Shown here: piece by piece, positions 34,345-43,092 of the stretch | Layout: each line of letters begins with the position of its first letter | How positions within the stretch are numbered: the stretch's first letter is position 1 | Assembly: GCF_000092925.1 (NCBI RefSeq) | Contig: NC_014217.1 | Location: forward strand, 3,844,001 to 3,908,000 | Length of the DNA stretch: 64,000 nt | Direction of reading: 5' to 3' | From: Ancylobacter novellus DSM 506 | GTDB lineage: Bacteria; Pseudomonadota; Alphaproteobacteria; Rhizobiales; Xanthobacteraceae | Translations under genes and position numbers: made by a program | Notes under the pieces: generated by a model | Seen by the model: the letters and a program-made list of their open reading frames with translations, nothing else | Told to the model about the DNA's origin: nothing | The model's database searches: none

Positions 34345-34372
34345 CCAACGGCCCCGTTGGTGGGGCCTTTTT
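34345..34372. other. Two overlapping hairpins in the ABC operon leader; also terminator-like on the plus strand
   Basis: GGCCCC (34350-34355) pairs with GGGGCC (34362-34367), followed on the plus strand by TTTTT: a good intrinsic terminator for rightward transcripts. The same bases also form CCAACGG (34345-34351) with CCGTTGG (34354-34360). In the leftward mRNA of the binding-protein gene, these two structures exclude each other and the second lies next to the Shine-Dalgarno sequence (GGGAGGA). Confidence 0.55.
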
Positions 34373-34425
34373 GTGGATCCCTAGGATCGGCGATCTCATG
34401 TCGCCCATGGTAGCAACATTATCTC

Positions 34426-34440
34426 ATTATACCAGTTGCG
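34426..34440 (-). promoter_or_regulatory. Extended -10 promoter of the ABC/apnL operon, identical to the one at 20198
   Basis: On the minus strand the sequence reads CGCAACTGGTATAAT, base for base the element at 20198-20212. The extended -10 TGGTATAAT lies about 95 bp before the binding-protein start. No good -35 box is visible 17 bp upstream, which fits an extended -10 promoter or one needing a regulator. The element also lies between divergent genes, upstream of the SMP-30 gene. Confidence 0.6.
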
Positions 34441-34511
34441 CAAGCCCATCCTCGGGTCCATCGTCTCCGTGCGCCGTCACCGACCGTGCCACCGAGATTC
34501 CGAGAGAACCC

Positions 34512-35423
34512 ATGCTGGACGTGTTCGAGGTCCTCGATCCCCGCTTCCGCGAGCTCATCATCCCCATCGCCTGGCTCGAGAAGCTCCACACCGACATGCG
34601 CTGGTGCGAAGGCCCGGCCTATCTGGCCGACCAGCGCTGCGTGATCTGGAGCGACATTCCCAACAACCGGCTGATGCGCTGGTGCGAGGACACGGAGGCC
34701 GTGGGCGTTTTCCGCCCCGACTCGAACTTCGCCAATGGCAACACGCGCGACCGCGAAGGTCGGCTGGTGACCTGCGAGCACCGCACCCGCCGCGTCACGC
34801 GCACGGAGCCGGACGGATCGATCACCGTGCTGGCCGACCGCTACCAGGGTCGCCGGCTGAACGCGCCGAACGATGTGGTGGTGAAGTCGGACGGCACGAT
34901 CTGGTTCACCGATCCGACCTACGGCATCGCCTGCGACTATGAGGGCGGACGGGCGGAGCCCGAGCAGCCGGGGCGCTATGTCTTCCGCCTCGATCCACGC
35001 GACGGCTCGCTCGCCGTGGTGGCCGACGACTTCCAGCAACCCAACGGCCTCGCCTTTTCGCCGGACGAGAGCGTGCTCTACATCGCCGATTCCGGCGGGA
35101 TCGGCCGCGACGGCGGCAACCGCCACATCCGCGCCTTCCGCGTCGAAGCGGGCAACGCGCTGTCGGGTGGCGACGTCGTCACCGAGGTGACACCCCATGC
35201 CCCGGACGGCCTGCGCGTCGACGAAGCCGGCCGGCTCTGGTCGAGCGCGGGCGACGGCGTCCATTGCTACACGCCGGACGGAGACCTCCTCGGCAAGATC
35301 CGCGTCCCCGAGCGGGTCGGCAACCTCGTCTTCGGCGGGCCGGCGCGCAACCGGCTCTTCATCTGCGGCCACACCTCGCTCTACAGCATCTTCGTGAACA
35401 CGCGCGGCGCGCAGAGGCCGTGA
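34512..35423 (+). CDS. SMP-30/gluconolactonase-family lactonase
   Basis: 303 residues, a six-bladed beta-propeller. Expected metal ligands and loops are visible: Glu in MRWCEGPAYLADQ at about residue 27, the Asn in GRRLNAPNDVVV (PND motif), and Asp in HAPDGLRVDEAGRLW. FTDPTYGI and PNGLAFSPDESVLYIAD are blade signatures. No signal peptide, so cytosolic. It is divergent from the ABC/apnL operon and shares its control region, so it may open a sugar lactone in the same pathway, for example D-apionolactone in addition to ApnL, or a pentonolactone produced by side activity. Spacing from the start to GAGAG is about seven bases. Confidence 0.88.
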   Translation: MLDVFEVLDPRFRELIIPIAWLEKLHTDMRWCEGPAYLADQRCVIWSDIPNNRLMRWCEDTEAVGVFRPDSNFANGNTRDREGRLVTCEHRTRRVTRTEPDGSITVLADRYQGRRLNAPNDVVVKSDGTIWFTDPTYGIACDYEGGRAEPEQPGRYVFRLDPRDGSLAVVADDFQQPNGLAFSPDESVLYIADSGGIGRDGGNRHIRAFRVEAGNALSGGDVVTEVTPHAPDGLRVDEAGRLWSSAGDGVHCYTPDGDLLGKIRVPERVGNLVFGGPARNRLFICGHTSLYSIFVNTRGAQRP

Positions 35424-35573
35424 GCGGCATCGCGGCGAAGTGCCTGACCGGCTTCGCGAAAATAAGCCCTGCGTAAATCTTCGGCAGGGGCTTGGCAGCC
35501 GGCGCGACTGGTCTCAGGTTATCCCCCGGCCGCGGCACGACCGACGGCCCAATGAAATTCGGGGAGACCGTCC

Positions 35574-38072
35574 ATGACGGAGGACAACGCCATCACGCCG
35601 CCGGGCGGGCCCGGCGGCCCGGCGCGCTGGACGTCGAGCGCCAAGGTGGGCGTCGGCACCGCCCGCACGGCGGCGAGCCGGCTGTGGTTCACGCTTAGCC
35701 ACGGTATCCTCAACGAGATCTACTATCCGCGCGTCGATGCCGCCTGCACGCGTGATTTCGGCTTCCTCGTCACCTCCGCGGACGGCTATTTCGCCGAGGA
35801 GAAGCGCGACGCCGACCACGAGGTCGGCGTGCTCGAGCACGGCGTGCCGGCCTATCATTTGCTCAACACGGCGCAGGACGGGCGCTGGCGCATCCAGAAG
35901 CAGATCGTCACCGACCCGCGCCGCGAGGTGCTGATCCAGCAGGTCACCTTCGAGGCGCTGATCGGCGACATCGAGGATTACCGGCTGTTCGCGCTGCTCG
36001 CGCCGCATCTCGTCAATGCGGGCGCGGACAATTCCGCCTGGGTCGGCGACTACAAGGGCACGCCCATGCTGTTCGCCACCGGCCGGCAGGGCGTCTCGCT
36101 CGCGCTCGCCTGCTCGGTGCCATGGAAGGCGCGCTCGGTCGGCTATGTCGGCGCCTCCGACGGCTGGCGCCAGCTCAACCGCGACGGCTGCCTCGACGAG
36201 CGCTACCAGCGCGCCGAACGCGGCAATGTCGCGCTCAGCGCCGAGGTCGACCTCGCCGCCAGCGACGGCACCATGCTGATCGCGCTCGGCTTCGGCGTGC
36301 GCCCGGAGGAAGCGGGCTTTCGCGCCGTCTCCAGCCTCACGGAGGGTTTCGAGGAGCTGCGCCGGAACTATGTGCAGGGCTGGCGCGCCTGGCAGCACGC
36401 GCTGCTGCCGCTCGACCATCCGCAGAGCCGCGCCAACATCAACACCTACCGCGCCAGCACCATCGTGCTCGCCACCCACCAGCCGCCTTCCGTGCCCGGC
36501 GCCATCATCGCCAGCCTCTCCATTCCCTGGGGCTTCAACAAGGGCGACGAGGATCTGGGCGGCTACCACCTCGTCTGGCCGCGCGACCTTGTCGAGAACG
36601 CCGGCGGCCTGCTCGCAGCCGGCGCGGTCGACGAAGCCAAGTCCGTGCTCGGCTATCTCCGGGCGATCCAGGAGGCGGACGGCCACTGGTCGCAGAATGT
36701 CTGGCTGGACGGCTCCGCCTATTGGGGCGGCGTGCAGATGGACGAGTGCGCCTTCCCGATCCTGCTCACCGACATGATCCGGCGCGGCGGCCACTTCGCC
36801 CATGGCGAGCTCGACTCCTACATGGACATGGTCGAGCGGGCGGCCACCTTCATCCTGCGCAACGGCCCCGTCACCGGCCAGGACCGCTGGGAGGAGGATG
36901 CCGGCTACTCGCCCTTCACGCTGGCGGTGGAGATCGCCGCCCTGCTGGCCGCCGCCGACATGATGGAGCTCTTCGGCCGCAAGGAGGAGGCCGTCTATCT
37001 GCGCGAGACGGCCGATGCCTGGAACGATTCGGTCGAGCGCTGGACCTTCGCCACCAACACCGAGCTGGCGGAGAAGCTCGGCGTCGAGGGCTATTATGTG
37101 CGCATCTCCCCGGTCGAGACCGCCGATGCTGCCTCCCCGCTGGACGGCTTCGTGCCGGTGAAGAACCGCCCCCCGGCCGACACCGACCGGCCGGCGGCGC
37201 AGCTCATCAGCCCCGACGCGCTCGCCCTCGTGCGCTTCGGCCTGCGGGCGCCGGACGATCCGCGCATACTCGGCACCGTCAAGGCGATCGACGCGCTGCT
37301 GAAGGTGGAGCTGCCGCAGGGCCCGCTCTGGTACCGCTACAATGGCGACGGCTATGGCGAGCACGAGGACGGCTCGCCCTTCGACGGCACCGGCATCGGC
37401 CGCGCCTGGCCGCTGCTGACCGGCGAGCGCGCCCATTACGAGATCGCCGCCGGCAATCTCGTGCGCGCGCAGCAGCTTCTGGTCACGCTGGAGGATTCGG
37501 CCGGACCGGGCGGGCTGCTGCCCGAGCAGGTCTGGGACGGCGAGGACATTCCCGATCGCGAGCTGTTCAAGGGTCGGCCTTCCGGCAGCGCCATGCCGCT
37601 GGTGTGGGCCCATGCCGAGCACATCAAGCTGATGCGCTCGCTGAAGGACGACAAGGTGTTCGACATGCCGCCGCAGACCGTGCAGCGCTACCTCGTGGAC
37701 AAGGTGACCTCGCCGCGCCGCACCTGGCGCTTCAACGAGAAGCTCCGCTCGATCCCCGCCGGCCTCAAGCTGCGCATCGAGCTGCCCGCGCCGGCGCTGA
37801 TCCATTGGTCGCTCGACGGCTGGGCCACCACCCACGACACGCCCACCACCGCGAACGCCTTCGGCCTGCATATCGCCGACCTGCCGACGACCGGGGCACC
37901 GGAGGGCAGGCATCTGCGCTTCACCTTCTACTGGTCCGGGGCGGACAAGTGGGAGGGCACGGATTTCGCGGTGGCCGTCGACGGCGACGACGCGATGTTC
38001 CACGGCAGCCAGGATCCGAACGCGCCCGACGCCAGCCGTCGGGTCGCCGAACCCGCCGAAACGACGAAGTGA
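35574..38072 (+). CDS. Glycoside hydrolase family 15 glucoamylase/glucodextranase
   Basis: 832 residues. Residues about 10-270 form the bacterial N-terminal beta-sandwich domain (RTAASRLWFTLSHGILNEIYYPRVD). The (alpha/alpha)6 barrel follows, with FNKGDEDLGGYHLVWPRDLVE, the general acid Glu in RWEEDAGYSP at about 440, and the general base Glu in LLPEQVWDGED at about 651. A C-terminal beta domain (about 715-815) follows. No signal peptide is evident, so it may cleave internal alpha-glucans to glucose in the cytosol. It precedes a polyphosphate glucokinase by 13 bp, which would capture the released glucose. Confidence 0.93.
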   Translation: MTEDNAITPPGGPGGPARWTSSAKVGVGTARTAASRLWFTLSHGILNEIYYPRVDAACTRDFGFLVTSADGYFAEEKRDADHEVGVLEHGVPAYHLLNTAQDGRWRIQKQIVTDPRREVLIQQVTFEALIGDIEDYRLFALLAPHLVNAGADNSAWVGDYKGTPMLFATGRQGVSLALACSVPWKARSVGYVGASDGWRQLNRDGCLDERYQRAERGNVALSAEVDLAASDGTMLIALGFGVRPEEAGFRAVSSLTEGFEELRRNYVQGWRAWQHALLPLDHPQSRANINTYRASTIVLATHQPPSVPGAIIASLSIPWGFNKGDEDLGGYHLVWPRDLVENAGGLLAAGAVDEAKSVLGYLRAIQEADGHWSQNVWLDGSAYWGGVQMDECAFPILLTDMIRRGGHFAHGELDSYMDMVERAATFILRNGPVTGQDRWEEDAGYSPFTLAVEIAALLAAADMMELFGRKEEAVYLRETADAWNDSVERWTFATNTELAEKLGVEGYYVRISPVETADAASPLDGFVPVKNRPPADTDRPAAQLISPDALALVRFGLRAPDDPRILGTVKAIDALLKVELPQGPLWYRYNGDGYGEHEDGSPFDGTGIGRAWPLLTGERAHYEIAAGNLVRAQQLLVTLEDSAGPGGLLPEQVWDGEDIPDRELFKGRPSGSAMPLVWAHAEHIKLMRSLKDDKVFDMPPQTVQRYLVDKVTSPRRTWRFNEKLRSIPAGLKLRIELPAPALIHWSLDGWATTHDTPTTANAFGLHIADLPTTGAPEGRHLRFTFYWSGADKWEGTDFAVAVDGDDAMFHGSQDPNAPDASRRVAEPAETTK

Positions 38073-38085
38073 GGGAGCAGGACCG

Positions 38086-38796
38086 ATGAACGGCAAGGCG
38101 ACGGGAATCCTCGCAGTCGACATAGGCGGAACCGGACTGAAGGCTGCGGTGATCGACGACGAGGGCGAGATGATCTCGGAGCGCGAGCGCGTCGACACGC
38201 CCCATCCGTGTCCGCCGCCAGCGCTGCTCGATGCCTATGCGGGAATGGCTTCGAAGCTGCCGGCCTTCGACCGCATCTCCATCGGCTTTCCCGGCGTGGT
38301 CCGCCAGGGCACGGTTCTGACCGCGCCGAACCTCGGCACGGATCTCTGGGCGGGCTTCGCGCTGGCCGATGCCATGTCGAAGCGGCTCGGCGGCCATCCC
38401 GCCCGGCTGATCAACGACGCCGAGATGCAGGGTTACGGCATCGTCGCCGGCAAGGGGCTGGAAATGGTGCTCACGCTCGGCACCGGGGCCGGCACGGCGC
38501 TGTTCCGCGACGGCAAGCTGATGCCGCACATGGAGCTGGCGCACCATCCGGTCCACGACAACCTGACCTATGACGAATATCTCGGCGTCGCCGCCTATGA
38601 GCAGCACGGCAAGAAGCACTGGAACCATCACGTCGCGCGCGTCGTCGAGCTGCTCTACGTGCTGCTCCACTATGACCGGCTCTATCTCGGCGGCGGCAAC
38701 TCCAAGCATGTGGAGATCGAGCTGCCGGACAACGTCGCCATCGCCTCGAACGACGCCGGCCTGACCGGCGGCGCCGCGCTCTGGCGCGAGAAATGA
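38086..38796 (+). CDS. ppgK: ROK-family polyphosphate glucokinase
   Basis: 236 residues. N-terminal phosphate loop ILAVDIGGTGLKAAVID, the RISIGFPGVVRQG substrate segment, NDAEMQGYG with the catalytic Asp, and LTLGTGAGTALFRDG. The set and length match bacterial polyphosphate/ATP glucokinases (PPGK). It phosphorylates glucose to glucose 6-phosphate. The AGGA site and 13-bp gap to the glucoamylase gene show an operon for glucan use. The stop overlaps the next start by four bases. Confidence 0.88.
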   Translation: MNGKATGILAVDIGGTGLKAAVIDDEGEMISERERVDTPHPCPPPALLDAYAGMASKLPAFDRISIGFPGVVRQGTVLTAPNLGTDLWAGFALADAMSKRLGGHPARLINDAEMQGYGIVAGKGLEMVLTLGTGAGTALFRDGKLMPHMELAHHPVHDNLTYDEYLGVAAYEQHGKKHWNHHVARVVELLYVLLHYDRLYLGGGNSKHVEIELPDNVAIASNDAGLTGGAALWREK

Positions 38797-39320
38797 GAAT
38801 GGGTCGTTCGGTGCATGACATGTTGATCCGCAACGAGACCGTCGACGACATCCCGACGATTAGCCGGCTCGTCACCGAAGCCTTCCGGACGCTTCCGCAA
38901 TCCACCGGAACCGAGGCGCGCATCATAGAGACGCTGCGGGCGGAGGGGGCACTTGCCCTCTCGCTCGTGGCCGAGGAGAAGGGCGAGGTGGTCGGTCATC
39001 TGGCCGCCTCGGCGGCGCGCATCGGGACGCAGGACGGCTGGAGCCTGATCGGCCCGCTTGCCGTCCTGCCGTCAAGGCATCGCCAGGGCGTCGGCACCGC
39101 CCTGATGACGGAGGCCCTCCGCCAATTGCGCGTGACCAGCCGGGGCGCGGCGCTGGTGGGCCACCCTGCCTATTACGGCCGGTTCGGCTTCCGTGCCTTC
39201 CCCAGCCTGAGCGTCGCCGGCATTCCGCCCGAGGTCGTTCTGGCCTTGCCGTTCGACGGCATCGAGCCGCGCGGGGAACTGGTTCATCATCCGGCCTTCG
39301 GTGTGCACCAATCGACGTGA
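38793..39320 (+). CDS. GNAT-family N-acetyltransferase (YhbS-like)
   Basis: 175 residues from the ATG that overlaps the ppgK stop; an ATG at 38820 (MLIRNETVDD) is a plausible alternative that better matches family starts. The acetyl-CoA site is IGPLAVLPSRHRQGVGTALMTEA at about 88-110, followed by the YYGRFGFRAFPS motif typical of YhbS-type GNATs. Substrate unknown. It appears co-transcribed with the glucoamylase/glucokinase pair, though a shared function is not obvious. Confidence 0.85.
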   Translation: MRMGRSVHDMLIRNETVDDIPTISRLVTEAFRTLPQSTGTEARIIETLRAEGALALSLVAEEKGEVVGHLAASAARIGTQDGWSLIGPLAVLPSRHRQGVGTALMTEALRQLRVTSRGAALVGHPAYYGRFGFRAFPSLSVAGIPPEVVLALPFDGIEPRGELVHHPAFGVHQST

Positions 39321-39381
39321 CGGCAATAAGCCCGCAGCCCTCTCGACCGATTGTCGAGGTCGGCCGCCGAGCCGCAGCGTT

Positions 39382-40302
39382 TCATCGGGCTTTGACGAAG
39401 CGCTCCAGCTTGCCCAGCGTCTGCTGGCCCAGTTCGATGGCGCCAAACCCCTTCGCCTGCTGGAACTCGGCCTCCGTGCTGAACACCATGCCCAGCGTCA
39501 CCCTCGTCGCCCCGTCCTGCTCTTCCAGCAAGGCCCAAGCGTCGGCGTGCTTCGGCCCGTTCTCGCCCCAGAGCAGCGCATAGCCGATCCGCTCCTCGGG
39601 CCGGACCTCGTGATAGAGATGGTGGTTCGGGTAGACCGTGCCGTCGGGCCCGATCATGTCGAACACCCATTCGCCGCCCGTCCGCAGGTCGATCCTCGTC
39701 GTGCGGCAGGAATAGCCGTCCGGCCCCCACCATTGCGGCAGCGCCTCGGGGTTCATCCAGCTGTTCCAGACGATGCTCCGCGGCGCCCGTATCACCCGTT
39801 GCAGCACCATGGTCCGCCGGGCGACGGCGGCGAGATTGTCCAGCCCCGCGCCGAAGCCCTGTCGGTAGCCGGCTTCCATATCCTCCGCCAGCGAGGAAAG
39901 CTGCACCGTCACCACCAGCCGGCTGCGCTCCTGCGTGCCGGAGAACTCGGCCGTCACCAGCGCCGCCGATTGCGTCACGCCCTCGCAGGAGACCACCTCG
40001 TAGTTCACGCTGCGGCGCGCCGGCTCCAGGTCGAGCCAGCCGCACTCGCAGCGTATGTCCGGCTGCCCCTCGACCTTGCAGAGCGAGACTTCGCGCCCGC
40101 CCACCCTTGTGTCGGCCTCGAGGAATTCCACGACGACCGAGGGCGTCGGGGCCGCCCAGACCGCCCGCGCCGCGGGAGCCGTCCAGGCCTGCCACAGCAC
40201 GGACAGTGGCGCGGCCACGTCCCGCTCGAAGGTCAATGTCGCGAATCGGCCTTGCGCAGGATCGCGCGCCGGCGTCCACGCCGGATTGAAATTCGACGTC
40301 AT
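39382..40302 (-). CDS. Tandem SRPBCC/AHSA1 domain protein
   Basis: 306 residues made of two START-like folds: domain 1 at about 15-160 (FERDVAAPLSVLWQAWTAPA) and domain 2 at about 165-306 (LQRVIRAPRSIVWNSWMNPEALPQWWGP, EVRPEERIGYALLW). AHSA1-type domains bind hydrophobic ligands; most such proteins have one copy. The start overlaps the ArsR stop by four bases. Pairs of ArsR regulator and AHSA1 protein are very common in proteobacteria, and the ArsR protein probably represses both genes. The ligand is unknown. Confidence 0.87.
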   Translation of the reverse strand: MTSNFNPAWTPARDPAQGRFATLTFERDVAAPLSVLWQAWTAPAARAVWAAPTPSVVVEFLEADTRVGGREVSLCKVEGQPDIRCECGWLDLEPARRSVNYEVVSCEGVTQSAALVTAEFSGTQERSRLVVTVQLSSLAEDMEAGYRQGFGAGLDNLAAVARRTMVLQRVIRAPRSIVWNSWMNPEALPQWWGPDGYSCRTTRIDLRTGGEWVFDMIGPDGTVYPNHHLYHEVRPEERIGYALLWGENGPKHADAWALLEEQDGATRVTLGMVFSTEAEFQQAKGFGAIELGQQTLGKLERFVKAR

Positions 40303-40640
40303 CTCACACGCTCCTTCATCGCGTTCATCGCAAATGCCTCCAGCCGGTCGAGGCGGGCCTCCCAGATGGCGCGCTGCTCGTCGAGCCACGACCGCACCGG
40401 CTGCAGCGCCTCGGGCACGATGGCGCAGGTGCGTACCCGCCCATCCTTGGAGGTGGCAATCAGCCCCGCCTCCTCCAGCACCGACAGGTGTCGCATTACC
40501 GTGGGGAGGCGCAAGCCGGTCGGCTCCGACAGGTCCGTGACCCGCGCCGGCCCTTCCGCGAGCCGGTTCAGGATCGACCGGCGGGTCGGATCGGCCAGAG
40601 CGTGGAAGAGCAACGAGAGATCGGGATCATGCTTAGCCAT
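40299..40640 (-). CDS. ArsR-family transcriptional regulator
   Basis: 113 residues from the ATG at 40640 (MAKHDPDLS). A single winged helix: LLFHALADPTRRSILNRLAEG, VTDLSEPTGLRLPTVMRHLSVLEEAGLIATSKDGR, and the VPEALQPVRSWLDEQRAIWEARLDRLEAF helix. No ArsR metal-binding Cys pair is present, as usual for the SRPBCC-linked subgroup. It is upstream of, and coupled to, the SRPBCC gene. Confidence 0.9.
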   Translation of the reverse strand: MAKHDPDLSLLFHALADPTRRSILNRLAEGPARVTDLSEPTGLRLPTVMRHLSVLEEAGLIATSKDGRVRTCAIVPEALQPVRSWLDEQRAIWEARLDRLEAFAMNAMKERVR

Positions 40641-40791
40641 GTTGCTAACTATCACCCGATACGCCCGCCGCACAAGGAAAACTTTGCCGATCTGCTAAGT
40701 ATCTTCCGAGGCCGGCGGCGCGGCCTGAAGCGGACCTTCGGGAAGCTGCTGTACTATCGTGAAGGCCGACCTTGGGGTGGAGATTCGGTAG

Positions 40792-41322
40792 ATGGCGACG
40801 TTTGTCTTCGGAATGAACCAGTCCCTGGACGGGTACGTCGACCACCTGGAAATGCGGGCGGGGCCCATGCTTTTCCGTCACTGGACAGAGCATGTGCGCG
40901 ACCTGACCGGCAGTGTTTACGGTCGCCGCATGTACGAGGCCATGCGTTATTGGGACGAAGACCGTCCCGAGTGGAGTGCCGAGCACCACGAGTTCGCGGC
41001 GGTGTGGCGGCGCCAGCCGAAATGGGTCGTGTCGCGCTCGTTGAAGTCGGTCGGCCCCAACGCCACGCTTGTCGAGGATGATGTCGAGGCGGTGCTCCGC
41101 GGCCTGAAGGCCCGGCTCGCCGGGGAGGTCGCCGTTTCCGGACCGGAACTGGCGCGCAGCCTGACCGACCTCGGTCTCATCGATGAGTATCGGCTCTACT
41201 TCCACCCCGTCGTGCTTGGTCGCGGCAAGCCCTTCTTCGCCGGCCCACGGCCACCGCTCCGCCTTGTTGCTACCGATATCGTCGGCGAGGACACGGTCAG
41301 GCTGACCTACGTTCCCGCCTGA
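40792..41322 (+). CDS. Dihydrofolate reductase-like (RibD C-terminal) protein
   Basis: 176 residues with GGAG nine bases upstream. MATFVFGMNQSLDGYVDH is the typical start of the RibD-C/DHFR-like family (YwjB/YyaP). YGRRMYEAMRYWD and VSGPELARSLTDLGLIDEYRLYFHPVVLGRGKPFF are the NADPH-binding and C-terminal signatures. The family binds NADPH; most members have no proven substrate. Stand-alone gene, divergent from the ArsR gene. Confidence 0.88.
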   Translation: MATFVFGMNQSLDGYVDHLEMRAGPMLFRHWTEHVRDLTGSVYGRRMYEAMRYWDEDRPEWSAEHHEFAAVWRRQPKWVVSRSLKSVGPNATLVEDDVEAVLRGLKARLAGEVAVSGPELARSLTDLGLIDEYRLYFHPVVLGRGKPFFAGPRPPLRLVATDIVGEDTVRLTYVPA

Positions 41323-41454
41323 TCGCGCAACGCGCCCGACGGATCGTGCCGACGGGTCAGGTCGGCCTTTGAGGTCGAAGGCGCCCGGCATTGCGTGTTG
41401 GCAATGCGACGACCGGCGGCGATATCGAATTCTAAGAGGGCAATCGGCGACGCT

Positions 41455-41544
<90 letters not shown>

Positions 41545-41772
41545 GCGCGCGAGGCGCGGAACTCGTCCGCGCCGTGGAGCGCCGGCTCAATAGCCGAGGC
41601 CGGACGGGCGCACAAGACCCGACTGCCTTTCGCACGTCATAATCCTCGTTCGACACGCTACGACCGGAGGCGGCTCAGGAAGCCGTTCGGCCGCCATCAC
41701 GGTCGACGCAACGATGTGGTCGGAGGGATGGTCCGGCCGCATCGCGCTATAGAGATGTCTCGCTGGGAACCG

Positions 41773-42102
41773 CTAGCGCCGCTGCGAGGAGCTGGAAAGC
41801 AGCCAGGCGATGGCGGCGCCGGTGAGCGCGGCGGCGGCGATCAGCACCAGCGGGTGCTCGCCCGCTTGGCGCGACAGCGCGGCGCTGCTGCGCCCGTAGA
41901 GCGCCTGCCCGGCCTCCAGCGCGTCATCGGCCAGATGCGCGGCGTGCCCGCGCGCCTGCCGCATCGCCCGCGCGCCGAGATCGAGCGCCTCGTCATAGAC
42001 GTCCTCGGCGCTCTGCCTCGCCCTGTAGCCCGAATCGCCGGCGACGCGGCGCAGCCTGCCACCCATCTGCCTGGCCGCGCCCGTGATACGCTGCGTGTCC
42101 AT
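41773..42102 (-). CDS. Small membrane-anchored protein, ElaB/YqjD/DUF883-like
   Basis: 109 residues from the ATG at 42102 (MDTQRITGAARQ). A charged helical region rich in Ala, Arg and Asp (about 20-80, likely coiled coil) ends in EHPLVLIAAAALTGAAIAWLLSSS, a single C-terminal transmembrane helix. This layout is that of the DUF883/ElaB group, which tether to the inner membrane and in E. coli associate with ribosomes in stationary phase. Homology is by layout only. Located between tRNA-Ser and the rplU leader. Confidence 0.65.
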   Translation of the reverse strand: MDTQRITGAARQMGGRLRRVAGDSGYRARQSAEDVYDEALDLGARAMRQARGHAAHLADDALEAGQALYGRSSAALSRQAGEHPLVLIAAAALTGAAIAWLLSSSSQRR

Positions 42103-42393
42103 GCCTCGATCCCTCCGATCTGCGCGCGGCCGCACATCGCCGCGCTCGTGGCGGAACAACGCCGGGAAGGGGCGAAGGTTCACCGCTGTCGCCGCACCCG
42201 CCCGGCAAGGCGTGGGAGCCGCGCCGGACGCGGCCGGCCGCCGGGCTTTCCTTGACATGACGGCCCCCGGCGGGTAAGAGCGCGGCGCTGCGTGATAGGC
42301 GCTTCGTGCCTTCGCGCTTCCTAAACCCACCGACCGAAAGAAGCCGGTCCATGCCGAAAGGCAGGAGACCGGGCTCGAACGAAAGGACAGAAC

Positions 42394-42702
42394 ATGTTCG
42401 CGGTCATCAAGACGGGCGGCAAGCAGTACCGGGTCGCCCCCGATGAAGTCGTCACCGTCGGCAAGATCGAGGCCGAGGCTGGTCAGTCCGTGACCCTGCC
42501 GGTTCTCATGCTCGGCGGCGACAACCCGAAGGCCGGCGCTCCGCTCGTGGACGGCGCCAGCGTGACGGTCGAGGTCGTCAAGCACACGCGCGGCGACAAG
42601 GTCATTGCGTTCAAGAAGCGCCGTCGTCAGAATTCCCGCCGCAAGATCGGCCACCGCCAGGACTTCACCGTCGTGCGCGTGACCTCGATCACCGGCGCCT
42701 GA
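42394..42702 (+). CDS. rplU: 50S ribosomal protein L21
   Basis: 102 residues, normal length. [20 protein letters not shown] at the start and [22 protein letters not shown] near the end are diagnostic for L21, which binds 23S rRNA domain I. It is first in the conserved rplU-rpmA cluster. The GC-rich leader upstream (from about 42300) probably holds the promoter. Confidence 0.98.
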   Translation: MFAVIKTGGKQYRVAPDEVVTVGKIEAEAGQSVTLPVLMLGGDNPKAGAPLVDGASVTVEVVKHTRGDKVIAFKKRRRQNSRRKIGHRQDFTVVRVTSITGA

Positions 42703-42732
42703 GACCGCCAGTAGAGAAGAAGGAGAGCAACG

Positions 42733-43002
42733 ATGGCTCATAAAAAGGCAGGCGGTTCCTCCCGCAACGGTCGCGATTCCGACGGCCGCCGTCTCGGCGT
42801 GAAGAAGTTCGGCAGCGAGAAGGTCGTGGCCGGCAACATCATCGTCCGTCAGCGCGGCACGACCTGGCATCCCGGCACCAATGTCGGCATGGGCAAAGAC
42901 CATACCCTCTTTGCGCTTACCGACGGCCGCGTCGAGTTCCGAACCAAAGCCAATTCCCGCACGTACGTATCCGTCATTCCGGCCGCCGAGGCCGCCGAAT
43001 AA
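42733..43002 (+). CDS. rpmA: 50S ribosomal protein L27
   Basis: 89 residues. [20 protein letters not shown] is the conserved L27 N-terminus that reaches toward the peptidyl-transferase centre; no Firmicute-type cleaved extension is present. [21 protein letters not shown] follows. GGAG is placed nine bases before the ATG; the gene is 30 bp after rplU. Confidence 0.98.
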   Translation: MAHKKAGGSSRNGRDSDGRRLGVKKFGSEKVVAGNIIVRQRGTTWHPGTNVGMGKDHTLFALTDGRVEFRTKANSRTYVSVIPAAEAAE

Positions 43003-43018
43003 AGCCGGTGAGGATCTT

Positions 43019-43056
43019 GGAAATCCCGCCGGTCTCGCCCGACCGGTAGGATTTCC
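43019..43056 (+). other. Long interrupted hairpin after rpmA
   Basis: Outer arms GGAAATCC (43019-43026) and GGATTTCC (43049-43056) enclose an inner stem CCGGTC/GACCGG with a six-base loop. A short GTCCC-AA-GGGAC hairpin follows at 43064-43075. No T-run follows either stem. They probably protect or process the 3' end of the rplU-rpmA mRNA. Confidence 0.5.
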
Positions 43057-43092
43057 TGAGAACGTCCCAAGGGACATCCCGGGTACCCGACA

